From Lachnobacterium bovis DSM 14045 (lineage in GTDB: Bacteria > Bacillota > Clostridia > Lachnospirales > Lachnospiraceae), in contig NZ_FNPG01000009.1 of NCBI RefSeq assembly GCF_900107245.1, positions 1 through 64,000 on the forward strand: 64,000 bases of DNA. Reading direction: 5' to 3'. The notes below the pieces were generated by a model. The model saw only the letters and a program-made list of their open reading frames with translations, searched no databases and was not told the origin of the DNA. A program made the translations under genes and the position numbers. Positions 1-6,444 of the stretch are shown in pieces. Numbering within the stretch: position 1 is the stretch's first letter; each line of letters opens with the position of its first letter.

Positions 1-248
1 TCTTTTTCCTGTTCTCTGATACGTTTTCTAAGTTCGATTAGTTCCTCATTCAGTGATAAAGCATCATCAGGTGTATGAACTGCTGATGCAACATGTAAAC
101 GGCCTTCTTTAAATGCTTTTATCCAACAATAGATAGTACCGTCTGGAACACCTAATTCTTTCGCTGCTTTATGTCCACCTATTTCCTGTGCGAGTTTTAC
201 TGCCTGTGCTTTGTACTCCATGTCATATGTTCTTTGTTTTTTTGCCAT
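1..248 (-). CDS. IS3-family transposase OrfA (partial)
   Basis: This is the first 82 codons of a helix-turn-helix transposase subunit and runs off the left edge. The product starts MAKKQRTYDMEYKAQAV. It has the layout of IS3 OrfA proteins: a basic N-terminus, a helix-turn-helix around residues 20-45 (GGHKAAKELGVPDGTIYCWIK), then a charged leucine-zipper-like stretch (NEELIELRKRIREQEK). In this family OrfA binds the element ends and is joined to the DDE catalytic OrfB by ribosomal frameshifting. The start is secure because CAGGAGG lies six bases before the ATG. Whether the full element is intact cannot be seen. Confidence 0.85.
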   Translation of the reverse strand, partial: MAKKQRTYDMEYKAQAVKLAQEIGGHKAAKELGVPDGTIYCWIKAFKEGRLHVASAVHTPDDALSLNEELIELRKRIREQEK

Positions 249-309
249 ATTGTCCTCCTGTTTTCTGATTGATTATCATTATATCAAAAACCTTGAGGAT
301 AGGGTGTCA
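1..309 (-). mobile_element. IS3-family insertion sequence, left part, cut by window edge
   Basis: The segment holds the 5' part of an orfA-like transposase gene and its upstream end. The element probably ends near position 309: read on the minus strand the sequence there starts TGACACCCTATCC, and IS3 ends normally begin with TG. The other end, orfB and any target duplication lie outside the window, so the boundary is inferred from one end only. Confidence 0.5.
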
Positions 310-608
310 AATTTTATTGTACAATACCACAATTGTTTTGATGTTATTACTTTACACTCTGACCTGTACGTTAAAAACACCAGCTCATTTTTACCTGAAT
401 TTGAGCATAAAAAAAGACAACCCAGATAAACTGAATTGCCTTAATCTCTGTCCATTCCTGAGGACGCCTCAAATGTTTCAGTTCCAACATCTTTAATTAC
501 TTGTTCAAGCATTAACCCATTACTAATTTGGATTAGCTTTTGACAAACTTTTTATGCGTAACTCTTGCTCCAATCAACTCAGCAAACATTATTACTAGCC
601 TCCCTTTA
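310..608 (-). other. Gene-poor stretch with decayed minus-strand coding traces
   Basis: No intact gene is seen here. On the minus strand a short frame at 589-533 reads MFAELIGARVTHKKF and then stops. A second frame continues from about 551 to a TAA at 441-443 (ending ETFEASSGMDRD), directly before a strong terminator. Two abutting frames leading into a terminator look like the remains of a small gene that has suffered frameshifts, but a chance origin is possible. The stretch lies between the IS end and the WYL regulator. Confidence 0.35.
409..440 (-). terminator. Intrinsic terminator after the WYL regulator region
   Basis: On the minus strand GGCAATTCAG and CTGGGTTGTC pair over ten positions (three G-T wobbles) around a five-base loop, followed by seven T. 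It would end transcription coming from the WYL regulator and the decayed stretch below it. Confidence 0.75.
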
Positions 609-1601
609 TCATCTCATATTCTCAAAATATGCTTTTCCGTATTCTTTTAATTCTTCAACCACATCATCCGGTCCAACAAGTCTAACTTTAGGTCCCATGC
701 CAAACAGCCATCCAAAGAAATGTTGGCTTACACTGACTTCAACACTAAACTCGCTCCAATTTTCCCCGATAGGTTTAAAATTAATATCTTCTTTTCCAAA
801 GCGGTCTAGAAAAACTCCACACATACTATTTTCAAATTGAATCTTCACTCTTTTCTTATGACCGCCATACATTCCAAAAGTTGTTTTTGAAAGCTTAGAC
901 ATATCAAATGCCTTAAACTCTTTCTGTCCTTCACGCTTTTCATCTAAAATCGAGATTCTCATCATCTTGTCTACTCGATAAGTTTTAACATTACCATCCC
1001 ACTCATCATAAGCAATCATATAGTAATTCTCATCTGCCCAGGTTAGTCCCCACGGACTGATTTCAAACCAATCGCCGCCTTTACGCGCAATCAGCTTTTT
1101 ATTGATATCCCACTTGTAATACTTAAATCGGATTTTCTTATTTTCATTAATTGCTGTATAGACCTCATCCACATTATAGAAAACACTTTCATTCATAGAT
1201 TTTACACGATCATTAATAATGACCTGACGCTGTAATGTGCTTCCTTGATACTGGCTAACAAATGACTTCATCTTGGTGATAAGATTTCTCGACTTAGTCT
1301 GCGTAATAAACTTTGATGATTGAATTGCATCAACTAAAAGCTTCACCTCTGCAAGTTCAAACGCTCTTGTTCCAACGTGATAATACGTTTCACGTCCAAT
1401 CTGCTCCTTAATAATCTCTACACCGAACTTTTCCATATCCGCAAAGTCTGCATAGATACTTTTTCGTTCTGCAGTCACACCATATTTTTCAAGTTCTTCC
1501 CTAATCTGCGGCATTGTAAGAGCGTGATCATCATCAGTCTTTTCCTGCATCATCTTCATCAGATAAGTGAACTTAAACTTTTGATTTGTGCCTCTCGACA
1601 T
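609..1601 (-). CDS. WYL-domain transcriptional regulator
   Basis: The 330-residue protein has the architecture of WYL regulators: an N-terminal winged helix-turn-helix (about residues 10-70, with RKSIYADFADMEKFG typical of the recognition helix region), a WYL ligand-sensing domain (about 140-215) and a WCX C-terminal extension. The signature core is varied: the usual W-Y-L is YYM at residues 193-195, followed by the conserved YRVDKM at about 208-213. WYL proteins bind nucleic-acid-type ligands and control stress, defence or mobile-element genes. The RBS GGGGGA lies before the ATG. It is the nearest gene downstream of the ABC operon but has its own promoter and a candidate operator. Its targets are unknown. 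Confidence 0.85.
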   Translation of the reverse strand: MSRGTNQKFKFTYLMKMMQEKTDDDHALTMPQIREELEKYGVTAERKSIYADFADMEKFGVEIIKEQIGRETYYHVGTRAFELAEVKLLVDAIQSSKFITQTKSRNLITKMKSFVSQYQGSTLQRQVIINDRVKSMNESVFYNVDEVYTAINENKKIRFKYYKWDINKKLIARKGGDWFEISPWGLTWADENYYMIAYDEWDGNVKTYRVDKMMRISILDEKREGQKEFKAFDMSKLSKTTFGMYGGHKKRVKIQFENSMCGVFLDRFGKEDINFKPIGENWSEFSVEVSVSQHFFGWLFGMGPKVRLVGPDDVVEELKEYGKAYFENMR

Positions 1602-1625
1602 ATTAAAGTCCCCCTTTTATATTAG

Positions 1626-1647
1626 TCAGACACTCTGTCTTGTCTGA
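1626..1647. promoter_or_regulatory. Candidate operator: TCAGACA inverted repeat
   Basis: TCAGACA and TGTCTGA form a perfect seven-base inverted repeat with an eight-base spacer. It lies just upstream of the WYL regulator and downstream of its likely promoter. The position suits an autoregulatory operator, but a role as an RNA hairpin in the leader is equally possible. Confidence 0.4.
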
Positions 1648-1669
1648 TATAGTCAACATCGTTATGTCA

Positions 1670-1678
1670 ATTATATCA
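1670..1678 (-). promoter_or_regulatory. Extended -10 promoter of the WYL regulator
   Basis: The minus strand reads TGATATAAT, a perfect -10 box with the TG extension, about 70 bases before the start codon. No good -35 box is present, which is usual for extended -10 promoters. Confidence 0.45.
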
Positions 1679-1722
1679 TATGCTGCACATTTTAAAGGAC
1701 TTATATCCAACAAAAGTTCTTC

Positions 1723-2352
1723 TCAAGATTCTATCCTCCCATCCCTCACTTCAAAAATATAATCACACAATGCCAAATCATTTTGTGCATGGCTTGCGAT
1801 AACAACAATTGCACCTTCTTCCTTTTTCTTTTGAAGGAGTTGACTCACCATTTTTTCACCTTCGGAATCTAGTGCATTGCATGGTTCATCTAAGAGCAAA
1901 ATCTTTGGATTCTCCATTATGGCTTGAGCTATGCCTAGACGTTTTTTCATACCAAGAGAATATTTTTTTATGGTACGTGAATCATTTGGCTTTAAGCCAA
2001 CATATTCTAACGTTTTTTGGATTTCAGGTATTCCTATTTGCTTTTTTATTTTTGCAATCGAATAAAGCGCTTCTTCTCCTGTATAACTTGGCCAAAAATC
2101 TGGGTTTTCTATTAAGGCACCAACATCTTCTGGAAAATCCATATCTTTGTGTAATTCCTTTTCATTTATAAAAACTGCACCTGTTGTAGGCTTAATAAGG
2201 CCCGCTATCATACGAAGAAGCATCGTTTTTCCTGATCCATTTATTCCGGAAAGTCCATAAATTGTTCCACCTTCTAATTTTATGTTAATACCAGAAAGGA
2301 CTGTTCGTCCTTTAATTATCTTAGAAACATTATTTAAAATAATTTTTTGCAT
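1723..2352 (-). CDS. ABC transporter ATP-binding subunit
   Basis: The 209-residue nucleotide-binding subunit powers the permeases encoded just upstream. Walker A is GINGSGKT at residues 36-43, the signature is YSLGM at 131-135, Walker B ILLLDE at 151-156, and the switch histidine is H188. The signature has YSLGM instead of LSGGQ, which is common in ATPases of ABC-2-type peptide exporters and bacteriocin self-immunity pumps. The RBS AAGGAG is well placed. It is the last gene of a six-gene minus-strand operon starting near 6165. The substrate cannot be told; export of, or protection from, a peptide is only a guess from the signature type. Confidence 0.9.
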   Translation of the reverse strand: MQKIILNNVSKIIKGRTVLSGINIKLEGGTIYGLSGINGSGKTMLLRMIAGLIKPTTGAVFINEKELHKDMDFPEDVGALIENPDFWPSYTGEEALYSIAKIKKQIGIPEIQKTLEYVGLKPNDSRTIKKYSLGMKKRLGIAQAIMENPKILLLDEPCNALDSEGEKMVSQLLQKKKEEGAIVVIASHAQNDLALCDYIFEVRDGRIES

Positions 2353-2374
2353 ACTGTTCTCCTTACCTGTTGCA

Positions 2375-2433
2375 TACTTAACTTTATCAAAATTACTCTT
2401 TTTACCTACTTAACTCTATCAAAACCACTCTTT
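2375..2433. repeat. 32-bp tandem duplication at a permease gene end
   Basis: The block TACTTAACTNTATCAAAANNACTCTTT occurs at 2375-2401 and again at 2407-2433, a 32-base period. The copy at 2407-2433 contains the last codons and stop of the 2419-3153 permease; the other copy lies between it and the ATPase gene. This suggests a duplication of the gene's 3' end. Confidence 0.8.
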
Positions 2434-3153
2434 ATGATTTAATAGGCGACCGCATATTCTAATTGTTACCAAACATAATATTGCTCCTACAATAAACGGA
2501 ATTAAAAAATACTGAAAAAATACTGTTATAGTTATACTTTTTTCTAAATAATTAGTTCTGCCAGCAATAATACTTATTGGAATAACTTTTGAAATTTTAT
2601 CATATATGTTATTATCAACTGCTTTTGCTAGTATCATTACTTCAACAATTTTTACGAAAAACACTATTGCCGTTGCCTCTGCTGCTCCCACAAAAATAGC
2701 TAAAACATTAGCAACCATTATTGAAAATGCCATATAAACTGCATAGTTAACAACCCAAAACAATAATAAAACAACACAATTTGATTCTAAGTTTCTGCTT
2801 TGTAATATTCTTAGAAAAATAATAATTGCATAAACGCTCAACACTGAAACCACTACTTTAATTAACAGCATCTTAGCGTACTTATTTACTACGTAATTAT
2901 TTTTTTTGTTTCTTATAAAAAGCATACATGCATTGTTAATTATATTAGTATTAAAAAAATCTCCAAAACAAGCAAAAAATATTATCTGGGGTAACAAAAA
3001 TCTCATCATTGATTCAAATACATATGCATCCGCAATTCCTTTCCTAATGTTAAAAATATCCAAAACTAATGCATATATATTTTTTGTGTCAGATGGAATA
3101 AATCCACCTATAACTATTAGTACTCCTAATAACACTATAATTCTTTTATTCAT
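2419..3153 (-). CDS. ABC-2-like membrane permease, third of three
   Basis: The 244-residue protein is almost wholly hydrophobic, with about six membrane helices (near residues 5-18, 48-64, 93-116, 125-152, 158-176 and 210-232) and short basic loops such as FIRNKKNNYVVNKY. It has no recognisable catalytic motif. The layout (six helices, first helix followed by an external loop) fits ABC-2 permeases, and the ATPase gene follows immediately. Its start overlaps the end of the previous permease gene by eight bases, so the two are probably translationally coupled. No specific family is recognised. Confidence 0.65.
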   Translation of the reverse strand: MNKRIIVLLGVLIVIGGFIPSDTKNIYALVLDIFNIRKGIADAYVFESMMRFLLPQIIFFACFGDFFNTNIINNACMLFIRNKKNNYVVNKYAKMLLIKVVVSVLSVYAIIIFLRILQSRNLESNCVVLLLFWVVNYAVYMAFSIMVANVLAIFVGAAEATAIVFFVKIVEVMILAKAVDNNIYDKISKVIPISIIAGRTNYLEKSITITVFFQYFLIPFIVGAILCLVTIRICGRLLNHKEWF

Positions 3154-3859
3154 TGTTTACTCTCGCCTTTCCTGCCAAATAATCTCTTTTTTGTGCGATT
3201 TTCACTGTAACTACGTATATTACTACGATACACCCAAAATAAAAGAATGTTTTTGCTAAATTAATATATAATCCTTGATTCATAAACCCATACATATACT
3301 CTCTAACTTGAAAATAATCCAATTTTCCTGACTTAGATAAATCGAATCTAAAATTCAAAAGTATTGTCAATGCCTCTAATATTGCAAAAGTAATAACTGG
3401 TTTTACAAAGATAAACATGACTAGCAAGCTTAGACCTGATAGCAATAACCACCCTACAAATTGTGTAATAAACATTTTAAAAAGCATTAAACTATCAATT
3501 TTTTCCAAACCAAATAAATTTATTGATATTTCTCCCCACAATATCGTAATTACTGCTGAATATCCTGCTGAAATCATCATTATTTTTTTCTCTAAAAACA
3601 AAATATAATCATCTATATCTGACAATTTAATAATTTTTTCTACTACTACAGCTCTTTTTAAATACATACAAATCACGAAAAGGAATATTAAACTATATAC
3701 GCCTATGAATAACCTATAATTGAAAACGCATTCCACGCATTTTACAAAATTATATTGATTTACATCAACGTCACTAACAATATAATACATGATTCCATAT
3801 AATAAGATGCTAATTAGCACTACTGCTTGTAATATTCTTTTTAATTCTGCTTTAATCAT
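3146..3859 (-). CDS. ABC-2-like membrane permease, second of three
   Basis: This 237-residue membrane protein starts MIKAELKRILQAVVL, the basic amphipathic N-terminus typical of ABC-2 permeases, and has about six membrane helices. An in-frame ATG lies eight codons further upstream (3883), but AGAGGG stands eight bases before the ATG at 3859, and the previous gene's TAA lies one base before that ATG, so 3859 is preferred. The N-terminus closely resembles that of the frame-corrected neighbour upstream (MFKEELLKIF), which suggests related permeases. Substrate unknown. Confidence 0.65.
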   Translation of the reverse strand: MIKAELKRILQAVVLISILLYGIMYYIVSDVDVNQYNFVKCVECVFNYRLFIGVYSLIFLFVICMYLKRAVVVEKIIKLSDIDDYILFLEKKIMMISAGYSAVITILWGEISINLFGLEKIDSLMLFKMFITQFVGWLLLSGLSLLVMFIFVKPVITFAILEALTILLNFRFDLSKSGKLDYFQVREYMYGFMNQGLYINLAKTFFYFGCIVVIYVVTVKIAQKRDYLAGKARVNNE

Positions 3860-3860
3860 A

Positions 3861-4378
3861 TTAAAGTTCCCTCTTACTTCCAATTATTGTCATTACTATA
3901 CCTAAAACAATTCCTGTACATATAAAAATTAATGTACCTAAAATACTTTGATTTGTTCCATTAGTATTATATATGTTTATTCTAAAGATATCATTTGGAA
4001 AAAGTAAACCTAAAATCTGAAATGCATAATAATACAGCACTCCTGATAAAAGAATTATATATCTGTTTTCTGTATATAATGTTGAAAATCCAAAAGCAAA
4101 AACTGCATAACATACAGCAGTCATTATTCTTATTAACGAATACACCAAAAAATTAATATATGGTTCTTTAACTAATAATTCCTCAAACTGCAATTCGTTT
4201 TTTACCACAAATGACAAATAAGTCTCAGTATTAGTATATGCTCCTTGTATTGGAAATGTTATTAATGTAAGAATCATGTTAAGTGCCAATGGAATTGCGA
4301 CTAATATAACAGTTGCAATAACAATTGCAGCTAGCTTACTCAAAAGATTTTTAGTAATTCTTCTTTGAACATTCCCAT
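3861..4378 (-). CDS. ABC-2-like membrane permease, first of three, with apparent -1 frameshift
   Basis: The main reading frame (4343 to 3861) would have to start at a TTG without a proper RBS. A well-formed start lies just upstream: GGAGG, then ATG at 4378 directly after the previous gene's TAG, reading MGMFKEELLKIF and stopping at a TGA (4342-4340). Slipping back one base in the four-T run at 4345-4342 joins the two frames into one protein of about 172 residues with a normal basic start and about four membrane helices. So this is either a disrupted gene, a programmed -1 slip, or a sequencing error in a T run. If broken, the whole transporter may be inactive. Confidence 0.6.
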
Positions 4379-5140
4379 CTATTTTCCTCCATACCTTTTA
4401 TAAACCTGATTACCTATATAAATATATTTGTTTAAGACTTTAGAACTATCTGTAAAAATTTCATAATTTTTTACTGTATTATATTTATATGGCTTACTTT
4501 CTTGGTTTAATCTCTTTTTTTCAAGTGTTTTTACTTTTTTATAGGAATTATTTGTAGGATATTTTCCTAGAATTGGTGACACAGGAGCATATATGCTATC
4601 TGTATCCATTTTTTCTCCAGAATTATGTTCAATTGAATAATTACGATTTTTAAATTTTTTCAAGAAAACTATATATTCTTTACCTTCTTTAAGTGCATTA
4701 TAACCATTTACAGACATAATCTGATTTTTTGTTGGCTCAATAAATTCAAGCAACATTATATTTTGTTTTTTTAAAAGCTTACCCTTATATACTTCAAGGA
4801 CTTTAACCTTAGAAAGTAATGATGTAGTACATTTTTGCCTTTTATCAGCATCTATCAATTTAATTTTTACCACGCAATCGCTTATATTTATCAAATCCTC
4901 AACGGATGAAATGTCTCCATCATACGCATACCCATCGTTGTTACAACCAAGTTCTTGACTATATGTTGATAGAATAATTTTTTTATCTTTGAAAAAATGG
5001 TTATTTTTAATATCATTTCTAAAACTTCGTTTTGTGTATTCTCCAAATATTGCAGCTACTATAAAAATTATTACAATTAATGACAAAAGAAATATTGTAA
5101 TTTTTTTCCTCTGCTCATTTTTCCATGTATACTGTTTCAC
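4379..5140 (-). CDS. Membrane-anchored extracytoplasmic protein of the ABC operon
   Basis: This 253-residue protein has one N-terminal membrane helix (about residues 13-33) and an external remainder. A central part (about 85-170) reads SDCVVKIKLIDADK, then VKVLEVYKGKLLKK, then LKEGKEYIVFLKK. That pattern recalls small all-beta external domains found in other Firmicutes surface proteins, but I cannot name a family. The start is GTG at 5140, chosen because GAGG lies eight bases before it. It sits between a second anchored protein and the permeases, so a role as an accessory or sensor part of the transporter is inferred only from position. Confidence 0.6.
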   Translation of the reverse strand: MKQYTWKNEQRKKITIFLLSLIVIIFIVAAIFGEYTKRSFRNDIKNNHFFKDKKIILSTYSQELGCNNDGYAYDGDISSVEDLINISDCVVKIKLIDADKRQKCTTSLLSKVKVLEVYKGKLLKKQNIMLLEFIEPTKNQIMSVNGYNALKEGKEYIVFLKKFKNRNYSIEHNSGEKMDTDSIYAPVSPILGKYPTNNSYKKVKTLEKKRLNQESKPYKYNTVKNYEIFTDSSKVLNKYIYIGNQVYKRYGGK

Positions 5141-5145
5141 TTCAC

Positions 5146-6165
5146 TTACCTCATTTTATACTCTTTATTATTAATAAACACTGAAACAACATTATCTATA
5201 TCTATGTCTCGTATGACCGTTATTGCAGCTTTTTTTTGTTTTTCGCTAACAAATTCATCCGTCATATCAGCATCTTGAAATGACACTCTTGAGTTCGAAG
5301 CTATTAAATCCTTTGTGTAGTATTGTTTCGTATTGCCATCCTTATATTTTATTACTACAGAATCACATATGTCATATCCTACACTTTCTTCATTCTCATT
5401 TGGTTTTAATTTTTCTAATTTTTTCTTATACTCACTAATTTGTTTTGAAATATTTAATTCAATATTAATACCGTATGAGTTGATTTCTATTTTATTGACA
5501 TATTCTTTGTTGTTTCCCTTATATTCTAATGTTTTGTCAGTAGCACACTTATCAGGACATGCAAAACGTATTTTGTTATCCTCGCTCCCCCTATTTTCAT
5601 CTATATCTACTTCTTCGATAAATCTAGAGTTGCCTGTTTTATTTAATTTCAAACCCAAAGAATTATAATATATTCCACCTTTGACTATCAATTCTTTTTT
5701 ATTAGTGGAAAGAATAAATCTAGGTTCGATAACACTTCCATTTATCAAAAAATCCACTGTTATTTTCCCTTTTGAATATAATGATTTAAATTTATTATAA
5801 TCATCGTTCGTCCATTTTGATTCATCATTCTTTTTTACACAAAAAGAACACAAAGCAACGTTAACTTTCTTTGTTTGAAACCATTGATTTAACTTATATT
5901 TATAATTGTAAACTTTACCACCTCGATATTTACCGAGTATTTTATATGTTTTTGATTCGATATTCTGTCGTAAATTAGACTTGTCGTTTTCGATTATATC
6001 TGCTAACTCCGAAAATTCAATCTTTTCATATTTACATTTTGTAAGTTTTATCTCCTCGCCAGTCAAACGACGCTGTATAAAAAGTATTCCGCCTAGCACT
6101 ACAATTGTAAATACAACAACTCCTACAATTGTTCTAAGCCCTACTTTCTCGTATTTTTTTCTCAT
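5146..6165 (-). CDS. Membrane-anchored extracytoplasmic protein, first gene of the ABC operon
   Basis: The protein is about 339 residues, with a basic N-terminus, one membrane helix (about residues 10-32) and a large external part. A pair CSFC and a later CPDKC are visible in the external part. The C-terminus (VVIKYKDGN near the middle, ending IDNVVSVFINNKEY) resembles the end of DUF4179/anti-sigma-type external domains, which is a weak likeness. An earlier in-frame ATG exists at 6213, but GGGAGAAG stands directly before the ATG at 6165. No sigma-factor gene is adjacent. The gene heads the operon and overlaps the RBS of the next gene. Confidence 0.6.
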   Translation of the reverse strand: MRKKYEKVGLRTIVGVVVFTIVVLGGILFIQRRLTGEEIKLTKCKYEKIEFSELADIIENDKSNLRQNIESKTYKILGKYRGGKVYNYKYKLNQWFQTKKVNVALCSFCVKKNDESKWTNDDYNKFKSLYSKGKITVDFLINGSVIEPRFILSTNKKELIVKGGIYYNSLGLKLNKTGNSRFIEEVDIDENRGSEDNKIRFACPDKCATDKTLEYKGNNKEYVNKIEINSYGINIELNISKQISEYKKKLEKLKPNENEESVGYDICDSVVIKYKDGNTKQYYTKDLIASNSRVSFQDADMTDEFVSEKQKKAAITVIRDIDIDNVVSVFINNKEYKMR

Positions 6166-6329
6166 TATCTTCTCCCAATATATACAGATTCTGTGTTTAT
6201 GCAACATGCCCACTATATTGTACTAAATACACAAATTCCTCTATTTATTTATCATTTTTCACATATATAATCGTAACTCAACACAAAAGATTATGCAATA
6301 ACATTTTATATAAATTATTGTACTATAAA

Positions 6330-6376
6330 AAACCAAGACATTTTGAACTTTTTTAAGTCCTACTCTGCCTTGGTTT
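6330..6376 (-). terminator. Terminator of ppdK
   Basis: AAACCAAGACA and TGCCTTGGTTT pair around a loop that itself contains a smaller hairpin. On the minus strand the right arm is followed by a T run. The rest of 6166-6444 shows no gene. Confidence 0.75.
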
Positions 6377-6444
6377 TCTTGGATTTTATTATATTATTGC
6401 TTTCATAATTTTATGTTTATATATAATTTTTATGTACTACTTTT

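Noticed and set aside
3861-4343. TTG at 4343 as the true start of the first permease
   Set aside because: It lacks a proper RBS, whereas an ATG with GGAGG lies just upstream in a frame one base away. A frameshift explains the sequence better.
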